Counted from the stretch's first letter, positions 11,097 through 24,240 are shown. The stretch: DNA of 64,000 bases from Emydura subglobosa (GCA_007922225.1 ML679970.1:37183460-37247459); one strand, 5' to 3'. The notes: generated by a model not told the origin, from the letters alone. Translations and numbers: made by a program.

Positions 11097-12229
11097 CACT
11101 GTTTCTCAACCTGTGGTATGCGTACCCCTGGGGGTATGCGAGACACAGGCAGGGGGTACCCAGGGAAAAATAGAGTGAAGGGGAGGCGAGCAGCAGCTGC
11201 TAACTTCTGGAGAAGCCAGGTGGCAGCAGCCCACTTCCCACCCGTATCAGCTCCTAGCTAGGAGGCTTGTGGGCAGTCCCCAGCCTCTTGGGAAGGCCGG
11301 TGAAAGCCCCCTGCTTCCCGCCCAGTCACAGCTCCCAGCTGTGCTGGCGGCAGCCACCACAGTCCTGGGAAGCCGGGCTGCAGCTGCCTGCTTCCTGCCC
11401 TGTCACAGCTGGGAGGTAGGCGCAGCCACTGGCTTTTGGGGGAGGCGGGCAGCAGCTCCCTGCTTCCTGCCGGGTCCCAGCTCCCAGGTGGGAGCCCAGT
11501 GGCAGCCTCCTGCGTCTCATGAGCTGGGCTCGCAGCTGGGTGGCAGCCACCTGCACCCTGGCTCTGAGCCGAGGGATAGCCTCCCTCGCCCCGGCTTGAA
11601 GACGGGCAGAAGCCACTTGCCCACATCCCTGGGTCTCACCTGGTTCGGAAGCCTCCTCTGCCCCAGCTCAGATTGGGTGGCAGTTGCCCACCTCCTGGGC
11701 TGGCAGTCAGGTGGCAGCCGCCTGCAACTTGCCCAGGTGGCAGCCGCCTTCCCCTTCCCCCTGCCCCAAAACCCAGTGCTCAGAAAACTTGTCAGAGCAG
11801 TGAAATTGACAACTATGACAGCCCCAGATTTCACCAGTTACCCTCATTTCTTGTGTGTGTGTATCTTGTCCTCCTTCCCTGTCTCTCTCTCACCCTTTCC
11901 TCTTCTGAAATCGATGGCAAAAAATTTGGCATGGCGCTTTATATTCCCCAGCATTGGCATGCCGCTGAAAGCCTCCTAGCTCTGGCCAACATCACCGCTA
12001 GCCCAGGTACATACTTGAGTTGCGCACTCCTGGTGTAAAGATAGTAATCCTACCCACACTAGATCTGACATCTGTCATATCACAGCCTTATATACTCAGC
12101 CCTTCTTCGAACATATGGTTCACATTAGTCTGTAAATATAAAATCCCATGGAAAATTGAGTGTTGGGGTACTTACTAAAATTTTCAGAAGGTAGGGGGTA
12201 CTTGCTACTTAAAAGGTTGAGAAACACTG
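11097..12229. mobile_element. Non-autonomous hAT element, 1.13 kb, with GC-rich core
   Basis: The ends CACTGTTTCTCAACC and GGTTGAGAAACACTG form a 15-bp terminal inverted repeat with one mismatch. They are flanked by a perfect 8-bp target-site duplication CCTTACAT (11089-11096 and 12230-12237), the hAT hallmark. The interior is a GC-rich array of diverged Ala/Pro/Ser-rich repeats (about 11170-11770) followed by a unique stretch with GTGAAATTGACAACTA and GGCATGGCGCTTTATATTCC. Long ORFs on both strands there are compositional and not genes. A second copy lies at 45955-46909. Confidence 0.88.
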
Positions 12230-12237
12230 CCTTACAT

Positions 12238-12960
12238 GACTTAAAAGCCCTGTTTTCAATATTTTATTGAACGCATTTTGTGTGCTGTTCTAGAACCTGG
12301 GGATTGGCAAAGAGGACACTCTTATGAATCAAGCCATATTACAATATTATAGAGGCATATAAATTAACTCCATAGTTAAGATCTCATTAATCTTTGCACT
12401 TAAAGCAGAACTAAAATTATTCACACTGAACTGTGTCCCCAAACTAGCACAATAACCATTCAAAAGACATCTGAATTTTCTGCTAATAATAATCTTTCTG
12501 TGGCCTTTCCACTCCAGAGCATTTATGGATAAACAGATGTTGTTATGCTATTAGTAACAATAGCAGCCATTATTGGGGAAAATGACATTTACTGTGAATC
12601 TCTATTTAATGCTGTGCTTATTTGAAAATACAGAAGCTTTTCTTCTTTCATTATGTAGAAGGCATGTAATCAATATATCTATTTAAAAAAAAGATTTTTG
12701 ATCCTCTATTGTTAAAGTACTGGATTTATTAGCATTTTCCTTCATAATGGTGTGAGCTTGATTATGTTGTAATCAGAGAGAATCAACACCTCATTAGGGG
12801 AATATATTTAACAGTTTGTTGACAATGGAAGTGTTCTCTCTCCATGTTGTAAAATGGGCACATCATTCTCTAAAGCTATCCATTTGCCCAGCCTACGAAC
12901 CTGTATGGGTGCTTTGGGAATTCTATTACATGACTTTGGGAACTAATGAGCAGGAGCTCC
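12238..12960. other. Repeat-free AT-rich DNA
   Basis: No gene. The stretch is free of recognisable repeats and of low-complexity runs, flanked by a hAT element and a LINE. Confidence 0.5.
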
Positions 12961-12964
12961 TGGG

Positions 12965-14380
12965 AGGTTAATGTGAGGGGGAAAGGAGTCCAGGCGAGCT
13001 GGCTGTATTTTGAAGAAACCTTATTGAGGGGGTGCAGGAACAAACATCCTGATGTGCAGAAAGCATAGCAAATATGGCAGGTAACCAGCTTGGCTTAACA
13101 GAGAAATCTTTGGTGAGCTTAAACACAAAAAGGAAGCTTACAAGAAGTGAAAGCTTGGACAAGGACTAGTGAGGCTTCTAAAAATACTGCTTGAGCATGT
13201 AGGGGTGAAATCAGGAAGGCCAAAGCACAATTGGAGTTGCAGCTAGCTAGCAAGGTTATGTGAAGAGTAACAAGAACAGTTTCTACAAGCATGTTAGCGA
13301 CAAGAAGGTGGTCAGGGAAAGTGTGGGTCACTTACAGAATAGGGGAGGCAACCTAGTGATAGATGATATAGAAAAAGCTGAAGTTCTCATTGCTTTTTTT
13401 TGCCTTTGTCTTCACAGACAAGGTCAGCTCCCAGACTTCTGCACTGGGCAGCACAGTATGGGGAGGAGGTGAACATCCCTCAGTGCTGAAAGAACAGGTT
13501 CAGGACTATTTAGAAAAGCTGGACATGCAGAAGTCCATGGGGCGGATGCAATGCATCTGAGGGCGCTGAGGGAGTTGACTGATGTGATTGCAGAGCCATT
13601 GGCCATTATCTTTGAAAACTTGTGGCAATCGGGAGAGGTCCTGGATGATTGGGAAAAGGCAAATATAGTGCCCATCTTTAAAATATGGAAAAAGAAGGAT
13701 CTGGGGAACTACAGACCAATCAGCCTCACCTCATTCCCTGGAAAAAATCATGGAGCAGGTCCTCAAGGAATCCATGTTGAATCAGTTGGAGGAAAGGAAG
13801 GTGATCAGGAACAGTCAGCATATATTCACTAAGGGCAAGTCATGCCTGACAAACCTGATTGCTTCTATGATGAGATTTTTGTGGATGTGGGGAAAGCAGT
13901 GGACGTGCTATGCTTTGACTTTAGCAAAGCTTTTGATGCAGTCTCCCACAGTATTCTTGCCAACAAGTTAAAGAAGTATGGGTTGGATGAATGGACTATA
14001 AAGTGGATAAAAAGTTGGCTAGATGATCGGTCGGGCTCAACAGGTAGTGATCAACGGCTCAATGTCTAGTTGGCAGCCAGTATCAAGTGGAGTGTCTCAG
14101 GGATCGGTCCTGGGGCCAATTTTGTTCAACTTCTTCATTAATGATCAGGATGATGGGGTGGATTGCACCCTCAGCAAGTTTGCAGATGACACTAAACTGG
14201 GGGTGAGGGGAATGTTAGTTACCCTGGAGGGTAAGGATAGGATACAGAGTGACCTAGACAAATTGGAGGATTGGTCCAAAAGCAATCTGATGAGATTCAG
14301 CAAGGACAAGTGCAGAGTCCTGCACTTTTAGGACAGAAGAATGCCATGCACTGCTACAGAGTGGGGACTGACTGGCTTTG
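12965..14380 (+). pseudogene. CR1 LINE fragment, reverse transcriptase region
   Basis: 5'- and 3'-truncated ORF2 of a CR1-type non-LTR retrotransposon. Recognisable pieces are FYKHVSDKKVVRESVG (about 13278), IAEPLAIIFENLWQSGEVLD and WEKANIVPIFK (about 13590-13680), GNYRPISLTS (about 13705), FDFSKAFDAVSHSILANKL (about 13914-13970), [19 protein letters not shown] (about 14089-14145) and FADDTKLG (about 14180) with the catalytic Asp pair. The chain then runs to [10 protein letters not shown]. Several frameshifts break it, and similarity stops near 14380. It is a different lineage from the LINE at 49560-54296. Confidence 0.85.
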
Positions 14381-14925
14381 ATATTGCCATCATCACCCTT
14401 TTCCCCTCCTTCTCACTGGGTGGGAAGATTGTGTGCACCCTAGTTAAGAAGATGAGGGAATGCATAACTTGCAATGCAGGGCTGGGTTCCTCTCCCTCCA
14501 AGATCTCTCTGCTTCCCTTTGGCCAGATAGGGAGTCAGGAGCTGATTGGACCTTGGCTCCGCCCATCATTAATTTAAACTTGTTCTTGAGCCTCTTGCTC
14601 CTCGTTAGTTGTCCTTTCCTGTAATATAGGTGCTGTATTTTAAGGATACTGTGGGTCTGGCCTGTTTAGGGGTCTGAAAGGAATTTTTTTCCTGTTGGGG
14701 TTAAATCAGCAGAGACGTGAATTTTTTTTTTTTTTAAACTTTCCTTGAAGTATAATGGAGGCACAGTTTGGTTAAGTAGGAGTAGAACTTAAAAATTAAT
14801 ATTAGGATTATGTAGAAATGTTTAGTTTGTTGCAGTTTATAGTCTGTGTCCAGTCTGGATAAAGGCCAATAAGATCACCCTCCAGAGGTCTGAGACCTGG
14901 AATTTTGTTGGTGGACTTTGTGCTC
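14381..14925. other. No gene seen
   Basis: No recognisable element; one poly-T run at about 14721. Confidence 0.5.
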
Positions 14926-14926
14926 T

Positions 14927-15227
14927 GGTTATGTCTATGCTTCAAGATGAGAATGTGATTCCAAACTCAAGGAGACATACATCTGTTCGAACTGATTGAG
15001 CTAGCATGCTGAAAATAGAGTGTAGCTGCAGTGGCACAAGCAGCTAGCCACCCTGAATCTTTGCCTCTGTTCTCAAATGGGTGCACTCTCCTGGCTGCTA
15101 GCCCCTTTGACTGCTCATTCTGCCGCAGCTGCATTCTCTTTTGAGCACGCTAGGTTGACCAGAGCTAGCGCAAGTATGTTTCCTTGAGTTGGGAATCACA
15201 CTCCCAGCTCGAAGTGTAGACATACCC
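14927..15227. mobile_element. MITE with about 36-bp terminal inverted repeats (family C)
   Basis: Left end GGTTATGTCTATGCTTC followed by AAGATGAGAATGTGATTCC is matched, as reverse complement, by the right end GGAATCACACTCCCAGC then TCGAAGTGTAGACATACCC. The interior has GAGCTAGC motifs on both sides. Length 301 bp. The flanks (TCT/TAT) give no exact duplication. Confidence 0.75.
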
Positions 15228-15915
15228 TATGGCAGAAGGAGAGATTTGAATTCTTTGCAGACAGAGGTCTGTGTTTCACCCTCATGGTGATGGGAAGTAG
15301 GAGAGAGGGTTCAGAAGTGGCCTGAGCTCTAGGGCTGGGCTTAAGAGAGTTACGGATTATATAGTGTGATTTCTGTTACTACTGCACTGGACCCACTAAA
15401 ATGCTTCGTAAGTTAGGGGTGGGGGAGTTTAGTGCCTGTTTCCACTATTTAAGCCAATAGAGTTGCAGCCTGTAACTTAAATCCATAGCCGTGTCAGTGA
15501 GTTTTCATTCACCTGCATATGCTGATGAATGGCTTGTTGTGCCGGTATTGAGTAAATCACTTTATACACACTCTACCTCAATACCCAATCTGTAAGAAAG
15601 GCCTCCTGACCTGCTTCATATGTGGGTCGTGAGGCTTAGCTAGATAACAACATTAAAGCACTTTACATGGGTTTAAATTTTACATTTATTCTTGTCTCGT
15701 GCCAGTTGGACAAGTCAGTAAGGATCATGACTTCAGGTGGAAAGGTATAAACACCAAAAGCAATTGAACTCCTAGTAGGGTTAAAAATAACATTTTGTGT
15801 ACAAATCAGGACAAAGGAAGATGAATGCCACACATGCATGCTGTAGCGACAGTGTTTTTTAAATAGATCCTCAAGTTTTTTTCCATAAGGTGTGAGTAGA
15901 TCTAACAGAAGCCTG
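15228..15915. other. No gene seen
   Basis: No recognisable element. Confidence 0.5.
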
Positions 15916-16319
15916 AGATTTGGTCTGTGCTATGAACTTAGGTCGATGGAAGCTGCCTTACATCAACCTAATAACATATGCGTCTACACTATCAGGTCCC
16001 TTCCACCAACCTAACTCACCTGTAATGTTGACTTAATTACTCCACCTCTGCAAGAGGCGTAGCACTTGACCCCTCCACATTGAATTAACAGGCAGACAGT
16101 GTAGACACAGTATTATGTAAATCGATTGATTTGGCATCCAGGAGGTGTCCCACAATGCTTCGCTGTGACCGCTCTGGAGCACGTTTTCATCTCTGCTGTG
16201 CAGCAGCCAAGCACACAGGAAGCAGCCCTTCCTCTGTTCATGCCCTGGGAAATTTTGAATTCCCATTTCCTGTTTGATCAGTTTGGGAAGCTTGCCAGCA
16301 CAGCTGATCATGGTGACTA

Positions 16320-17740
16320 AATGCCCAAACACGCTCCAACCTGGAGTAGACAGGAGATAGTGGATCTTATTGGTTGGTGGGGAGAAAAGTCTGTGCAGTC
16401 ACAGTACCGATCCAGCTGAAGAAATGTAGATCTCTACAAAAAGATCACGCAGGGTATGGTGGAGAAGGAGTACACCAGGGACATGCAGCAGTTCCGCATG
16501 AAGATCAAAGAACTTCGGCAGGCATGACAGAAGGCAAGAGAAGCAAACAGTTGTTCTGGTTCTGCACTACAGACAAGCTGTTTTCTACGAAGAGCTGCGT
16601 ACAATTCTCGGCAGTGACCCCACCACTACCCCCAAATGCAGCATCGATTCTTCCCAGGATTCTGAGTCCCAGGCCACTTCAAGCAACAATGATGAGGACA
16701 GTCTGGACAAGAAAGAGGATGAGGAGAATAGGTGACAGGTGAGCGGGGGATCTGTTCTTCCTGAGAGCCAGGAGCTGTTTTTAATACTACAGCAGTCCAA
16801 TCAGTTGCAGGATAGCATCATGGCCAACCGTGATACCGGGGAAGGCACCTTTGATGAGTATGCAATTCTACTCAAATTGTCGGGGTTATGTCCTTTTATG
16901 TTTAATATGGGGGAAAAAAAAATAGGTGTAGTGGGTATCTGCTTCCCAGTAAGCCGTTCCAAGTACGGAGAGGGTGCTCCCTGAAAGACTGTGTTTTTAT
17001 GTGCACAGGGATGGCCTGAGAATCCTCTCTGGAGCTCTCCAGGAAACTTTCATGGAGATACTCTCCAATCCTTTGTAGAAGGTTCCTGTAGAGGGCTGCC
17101 TTATTTCTTCCACCACAGTAGGATACTCTCCCACATATTCCAGTATTAACTCTGCTGGCATCACTGCAGTACACAGCATTGTCCACCGGCCATCCTGTCC
17201 TCCCAGCTCGGATTTCCCACAAGTTGCAGCATAAGTTTCACTGCCCATGCCACTGGGCCATACTCACCAACAGCAAATCAGTTCATTGAATAGCTGGGGA
17301 TTCTAATTATGTTCTGGCTTGCACTTGAGTGTAATAAGGGGAGTGATTTTTTTCAAGTAGCCAACTTGCATGAGACCCAGGGTATGCACTGACAATGGTT
17401 GCCTTGTGCTTTGCGTGCCTTAGAGTGGAAAGCGTGACATTCAGTAGCACATCCTCCAGACCTACAGAGAGGCAGACGCAGATTAGAAGGCAGAAAAAGA
17501 TCTTGTGATGACATGTTCAACAAGATAATGAATGCTTCTGGGAAGCGGACATAGAACTAAGAGCCTGGAGGGTTTTATTGTCTGAAAAACTGGAAATGGA
17601 CACCTGAAGAGCAGCCCAGGAGCATGAGTATGCTACACAGGATGAGATGCTGCAGATAATGAAGGCTCAGTCAGACATGTTGAGGCATCTGGTTGAGCTT
17701 CAAGAAAAGCAGCTTGAGACCAGATTATCTCTGCAGCCCC
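16320..17740 (+). pseudogene. Harbinger-associated Myb/SANT-like DNA-binding protein
   Basis: Across frames, 16335-16530 reads like a trihelix/Myb domain: W(S)RQE-VDL near the start, GWWGEKSVQSQ, NVDLYKKITQGMVEKEY and MQQFRMKIKELRQA. A Ser/Asp/Glu-rich linker follows (SIDSSQDSESQATSSNNDED, about 16640-16700). A C-terminal helical stretch, QIMKAQSDMLRHLVELQEKQ, lies at about 17652-17712. In Harbinger elements this protein binds the element ends and brings the transposase to the nucleus. In-frame stops (for example the TAG near 16423 and TGA near 16528) and shifts kill it. Boundaries are approximate. Confidence 0.65.
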
Positions 17741-18398
17741 AGCGTACCACTTGCAAGCATCGCCCTGTTCCCAATCACCCTCCCCCAAATGTTCTAGGAA
17801 GCTGGGGAGGAAGGTGCAGTATCCCTTCCTTTCAACACCTGGAATTGTCCTAACAGAAGGTGGGCATCTGAAGACCTTTTGAACGGCATGGCTTATGTGC
17901 TTGCAAAGACAAGGTGCATTTGTTTCTCCCCTCCCAGTTTTATCCGACTGTTTGCCCAATGTTAAATTATTTTCTTGGTTTTTATCTGTCTTTTGTTTGT
18001 GAAATAAAAGTCAAGGTTTGGAGAATAAAGTACACTTTTTGTTTATTCCAAGCATGGGGGCTTCGGTGGGGGGGGGCGGGCAGGTGCAGTGAAACATGCA
18101 ATGGAGATGGTATGGGAAGGCAAAACATAGATAAGCGGCACACGTTACTGTGGCTCATTACTGAAATGGGTTTTAAAAGCCTTATGGAGAACATGGAGTT
18201 CCTTGCTGGACTCTTATTGCCCAGGTATCTGGCTGCTCCAAATCAACTGCCAGCCTATCTGCATCCACATCCCACCTCTATGGAAACTTCTCTCTTTTTA
18301 CCTCACAGATGTTATGGAGCACACAGTGATAACAATGGGGATATTGCTTTCACTGAAGTCTAACCTAGTAAGCAAACAGCGCCAGCAACCCTTTAAAC

Positions 18399-19375
18399 AT
18401 TCAAAGGGGCACATTCCACCAACACTGTGCACTTGCTCAGCCTGTTGTTGAACCATTCCTTACTGCTGTGCAGGTAGCTGGTGTACGGCTTCATGAGCCA
18501 TAGGAGCAAGGGGTATGCTGGGTCTTCCAGGATCACTATTGGTATTTCAACATCAGTGGTGGTTTTGTGATCTGGAAAGCAAGACCCTGACTGCAGCTTT
18601 CTGAACAGACCTGTGTTCCTAAAGACGCACGTATCATGCACCTTTCCTGACCATCTGACGTTGATGTCCGTGCAAAGCCCCCTGTGATCCACCAGCGCTT
18701 GCAACACCATTGAAAAGTGTCCCTTTCAGTTATGTACTCTTCGGCGAAGTGGTCTGGTGCCAAAATAGGGATATACGTGCCACCTATTGCCCCACCATAG
18801 TTAGGGAACCTAATCACAGCAAAACCATCCACTATATCCTGCACATTGCCCAGGGTCACTGCCCTCCTTAGCTGAAGTCAATTAATAGCCCTACGCACTT
18901 AAATCCACTGTGGGAGCTTTTGTGATCCATCAACTCTGAACTGATTCCCCACTGACCGGTAGCAGCCTGGTATTGCAAGCTTCCACAGAGCAATCCCCAC
19001 TCGCTTCTCTACTGTCAGAGCAGCCCTCATTTTAGTGTTGCTGTGCTTCAGGTCTGGAAAAGCTCTGCACAAAAGTTCCTGGAAAGTGGCCGCCTGCATT
19101 TTGAAACTTCTGCAGCCACTGCTCATCATCCCGTAGCTGCCTAACAGAGCGAATCCCACCAGTCAGTGCCTGTTTCTTGGGACCAGAAATGGTGCTTTGC
19201 AGTGTTCAGCTGCTACGTGACTGCCAACAGCAATCAGGAATTGTTTCGTTCGATGGCTTGCAAAAGAGTTGCTTGACCCGCATTGCAATGTTCCATGTAC
19301 AGGCTCCTGTCTCGGCTCTGGAAATTCTGCAGGATAAGTTGTGAAGTGTTTGTAATGCTCACAATAAGAGTGCAC
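18399..19375 (-). pseudogene. PIF/Harbinger DDE transposase
   Basis: Read on the minus strand from about 19375 down: QAATFQELLCRAFPDL, MRAALTVEKRVGIALWKLAI and YRSVGNQFRVDGS (19155-18900); then FPNYGGAIGGTYIPIL (about 18810-18760), ALVDHRGLCTDINV and VHDTCVFRNTGLFRKL (18700-18590), ILEDPAYPLLLWLMKPY (about 18545-18490) and the end FNNRLSKCTVLVECA (about 18450-18405). These are the ordered blocks of HARBI1-like transposases. The first catalytic position, usually Asp in AIDGT, is Gly here; the Asp of DPAYP and the Glu of VECA remain. Frameshifts at about 18540 and 18700-18860 and the loss of a catalytic residue mean it is inactive. Confidence 0.8.
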
Positions 19376-19520
19376 AGCTGGGGGGTCTGTGCTGCTTAGG
19401 CTGTGGCGTATGCACGACTAAGCCAGGCTTTCAAAAAAAAGCATGAAAAAAATATTGGTTTGTTTGCTGTTGATAGCAGGGGAGGGAAGAAACTGCGTTA
19501 TGGGCGGTCGAAGCTATATT

Positions 19521-22500
19521 TCTCCTGGCACAAGGACAAATTCTTTACCTCAAGAACTTAATATATCTAAATGTATGTAAATAGTTAACTGCTTCAATTT
19601 ATTATTTAACTAACTACAGGTAAATATTGTATTCTATATACTTTGGAGGGGTGTTTGGTGTGTACATTAATGATCCCATAGGATTTGTCATGGACAGGGG
19701 TATTTACGTGGTGCCATTGGCCACAATGGCACTCTTATCTTTTGTCTGAACCTCTGTTTTTATAGCATACTTAATACCATAGTATGCGTGCTAATCTGTA
19801 GCTGTGAAGTGTGCCGTGTGCTGGCTGACTATTCTTCAGACCAGAAGTGACTGCATTTTAGTGGTGGTTTTACAAATATAGTTGGTGAAGGACTCTGGAA
19901 TCCTGGGTGAAAGGAGCTGTGCTATATAGTATAAGCTTTAACTATTAATTATTATTATGGAAAGTCCTTTTCATCAAACAAGATCTCTGCCTTTTTTTTT
20001 TTTTTTCCTTCTGTGAATTTCCCCAGAAGTGTATTGAAGAAAGGTTTGTGTTTTATCGGAGACAAGTCTCGTGTGCAGGGGCTCCTTCCTAGGTTACCTG
20101 AATTACTTGTCATTTTCATACAATTATCCCTCCTTTCAGGAATTTCTGTCCCCAAATACCAAACCAATTCTTTGTAAAGTAGATGTCAGTTCAAGTGAGT
20201 CTTGGAATTCTTGAATGACTTACTTGATATATTTCAGAGGCTAAACCCCTGCTGATGTCTCTAGCCATTTTGTCAAAATTTAAGTTTGCAGGAGGCAGAG
20301 GAAGTGCTTGTAGAATGGAAATGTTTAAACAAAAGGTGTCTTCCCAGGAAGTGGGGAGGTCACTGCATGTCAGTCACTGTTCTCTGGGCCTTTTTAGATC
20401 CCTCTCAGCAGTGACAGGTATAGCGGAGGCCCTCAGTTTGGGAGGAGGCTTTTTCTCTTCAGGCATGCTTAACTTCCTCCCTCTGTAGGATGGCCTTAAC
20501 CTGTTTATCTGTTGATCTCTTGGGTTAAAGGCCCCATTCAGCTGCATTTGCAACCAGTTTGGATCTGCTTGTGTTGATAACAAATGTCTTCTGCTCAGTA
20601 CTCTGCTGTATACAAATCCTTTTATATTATGTGCCACCCTTCTCACGAAGGCCCATAGTGTTTCTCTTCTCTTAATAAAACTTCTTTTGTTATTTGTGTA
20701 TAGTAGAGTGCAGTGTGCTCGTAGACAGGAGGATTGTCAAAAGATTACTTAAGAGTTGGTTACTTGCTGTAAGCCTGAGGAACACTTGAATTGAGTTGGA
20801 CCTGCAAGTACTGAGATCGGTATTCTCTGCATGATGCACTTCAGAAATATGGGCATGGCTCATGGCAATATATATTGAACATGAACACTGTGGCCTACAC
20901 GCTGGCCGTCCTTGCATCTGATCTTATGCTAGCAGATCTGGGTTTAGTTCCCTGTATAGAGGCAGACATATGTATACCTCTTCTGAGAGCAGAGGAGAAT
21001 TGAATATTTGAATTCCCAGTTTAACACAGATGAAGGACACCTCAAACATCCGACCTTCTGTGAAGGGTCTTCAGAAAGAGAGGCAATAGAGATACTATTT
21101 CCATACCTGGCTTTTCAGAGATCAACTTACAGTTCATTATAATACCCATTATACTACTTTGTAGGAGACCACTAGATTCCTGCTTCCCCATCATAAAATG
21201 TACATTTACAAAAATGCTCTGATAAGTTTGTGAACACTTCTATTTGCTCTGTGGCATTGGTGCCTATAGATCTGATTTGTCATAGAAATGCATGAGTTCA
21301 GCATAATACTTCACATAGTGGGAGTCTGATGTAAACCCAAACTGACTTCTCACATTTAAATACCCTAGGCAAACAAGCTGAACATTTCTTCTATTCACTG
21401 TTGACTGGTGTTTCTTTTGATTTTTTGCTAGAGCTAGACTACTGCAGTAAAGACTTAATTAAATGGGGGAGGGGCAAAAGGATATGCATAACATATCAGT
21501 GGAGTAAGCAGTTCAGGGTGCGGGCCATCAAAAAATATGGTTGGTTCACAAACACTTTTGAATGACTAGCCTGCATCTCAAATGCTAAATTCTCTGCTTT
21601 CTGTGGATTTCAGGATTAGTGCATCTTGCAGGGATTGGAATTCTGTTTATTTTATAAAAATGTATTCCTGTATCTCTTCAGTATGCCCTTGTTCTTAATT
21701 TAAAGCATGGATTTAACAAGCAGAAAGTAAGTAACAAAGCAACTCTGTTTGAATGTTCAACTTTCCTGGTACCATATTTCTTTAATTTCTGGTCCCTAAT
21801 CTTCTATTTTTAATGGGTGACTTTCAAGATTTCTGAGCTAGAAGGGTGAGGTGTAGTTTCACCAGTGACCTTTAATGAGTCTGTGATGCTTGTGGGGAGT
21901 GAAGAGGGTCTTCTCTCAGTAGAGGGGAATACAGACCAGAACTAAGGAGTAAACTTCTTCTGTAAGCACAAAAACTAGGTCTGATACACTTCTTGGGCTT
22001 ACAGTGACCAGTGCAAAGAACAAAGACACAAATGTTTAAATAAACACTGCAACTAGTAACTGTTCCAAATTAATAACAGAAAACAAACCGTTCCAGCTTC
22101 TGTTGTCTGCTCCTTCTCCATATCTATTTTTGTACTTTCTCTTTCCTGATTGCTCTTCTTACACAAACATTTTCAGTAGATGGGCACAATAGTTCAGTGA
22201 AGTCTGTTGCACTGCAATGCCCACTAAATATGCCATCATACACACTGTAAAATGATGGAACTAACATGAAAGCCAACAAAAAGAGGGCAGTTCTGAAGCT
22301 GAGCATGAAATTTATAGTAAGAAGCTCTGCCACAAAAGCTACTTTTAAACAAAATAGGTTTTTTTTTAGTCTTAACTGCTTGTGTTTTTGCCACCAAAAA
22401 AAAAGGTGACTAGTTAGTAGAGCTCTTTCATTCAGAGAAACAGTTAGTGTAAGGGCACTGGCTTTATATCTTTCTCCATTCTTCAGCAAGTCAGGGTCCA

Positions 22501-24240
22501 CAGGTCCTGTGGTGGATCATTAGTCTTGTGTTCTGCTTTGGCAAAGCAATCCTGTCCTTTACTACCAGGGAGTATAGACTCTGGCTCTGAAGAACCCACC
22601 AGCTTGTATTTTCCTCCAGAGCTCCAAGTGCACAGTGTCAGACATGTTGCCAAGATCCAGATTTTAAAGAGTTTAGATTTTGATTTATTCTTTTAATGAG
22701 GGCCTCTATCCGGGTGATCAGTCTGAATTTTAGCTTTTCCTTCTTTCTGAGGCACTGCAGACACATCATTGTTTGGGGGGGAGGGGAGAGGTGGGAAGGA
22801 GGGTGTGCTTTCCATAAGCAAAAGAATCTCTTACCAAACTAATCTTTGTTTAATTAACATGTACCTTGATTTCTTTTCTTGCTATTAGCAGTGCAGAAAT
22901 AGATTCTGCATATGATGCCACTTCCTCATCCAAGAATCTGCCTCTCAGCAGTGCAACTACTTACTGCTCTATAACTGTACGTTCCCCACTGTACAAACAG
23001 CAACTACCTCAGACTCCTGTCAATGGCCAGACACTTCCTCATTGTTCTCCTATCCTCTCGTTTTAAAACAATAATAGACCTCAAACACCAACCAGTTCAC
23101 TTTAATTCAGCATACAACTTGCATTTCTTTTCACATTCAAGTGAGTCATCTGGCTTTAATGAAGTGTAATTGTTTTTAATGCTGCTTCCAGTTGTTGCCA
23201 TCTCACTGAATGCTTCATGTGTCACAGAATGTGCAGTTATAAGCATTCTAGGAAGGTTTGTAATCCTGAAGTAAGGACTGTACATTGCTATATCTAGCCT
23301 AGACATCCAAAAAAAGGATTACAGATGATGGAACAGAACCCAGCCTCTGGAAGTAGTCTGCAAAGGGATATTTTTGGGGTATTGAATTTTGTCTGCCTGT
23401 GGGTAATTCAGTTACTTTCCAGTTCTGTCCATATAAAACATCAGTACTTCTTGCTAAATCCAGAGGACATAACTCAGACTTCAGCAGGGCAAAATTCACA
23501 TTAACTTCAGTTAGAGCTGCAGGTACTTGGCATCTCTTAAATAAAATAGTAGCCGATTTAGGTGCTTCCAGGTAGAAAGGCTGCATTCCAAAGCATATCA
23601 CACTGTAATGCTTAACAGCACAGTGTCTTGTGCGAAGTCACCCTATTTGGTTTGTATTGTGACAGTTTATGCACACACATATTACTATCTTTTTTCCAAT
23701 CCCAGGAAAGATATTGGCTTACAAGAAATTATGATAAATGTATTCTGTTTGGCACTCTCCATGATAAATTAAAAATATTTTATGGTTTTTCCATGGAGTA
23801 GCCTAATTTCTTAGCATCCCCCACCACTTCAGCCATATGGAGATAAATGATTATGGTTTAGACTAAGCAGAAGCAGTGTCGCAGGAATTTGCCATTTAAA
23901 TGGAATGCATTAGTATGCTAAATTTTGGTTAATATATATACTTCTGTAACTTTCTACAATTGTAAACTTCTGTGCAGGGTAAACTGATATTTGCCGAAGA
24001 CTGTTTCTGAATTATCTGAATTTTAAATCTTGGCGCACAAACCCATTTCTTCTCGAAGGGTAACTTTTATATTTAAAAAAAAATGTGACTGCTTTGTTTT
24101 TGAGTTGTAGCGCAGAAGGAGTAGAACATACTTAAATGAAGAAATAAATAAGCCAATTGTTTGTTGGTATTAGTTTCTTTTTATTTTATATTCTGACCTG
24201 AATGGATATTCGATATAGAAGAGTATCTGCATACAACTAT
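19521..24240. other. No gene seen
   Basis: About 4.7 kb of AT-rich DNA with short homopolymers (poly-T at about 19992). The scattered short ORFs match nothing I recognise. It may be upstream of, or a 5' intron of, SFMBT1. Confidence 0.5.

Larger units (their letters stand above)
15920..19520. mobile_element. PIF/Harbinger transposon, decayed, right end missing
   Basis: About 3.6 kb containing a plus-strand Myb/SANT-like gene (about 16320-17740) and a convergent minus-strand Harbinger transposase (about 18400-19375), the two-gene plan of PIF/Harbinger elements. The left end carries TTAGGTCGATGG and related MITE-like terminal motifs from about 15925. A matching right terminal repeat was not found before about 19520, so the element appears truncated. 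Both genes are broken. Confidence 0.75.

Noticed and set aside
11269..11979. 236-codon plus-strand ORF, with antisense partners, as a gene
   Set aside because: It lies fully inside a hAT element with clear terminal repeats and target duplication; the frame is a by-product of the GC-rich, stop-poor core.
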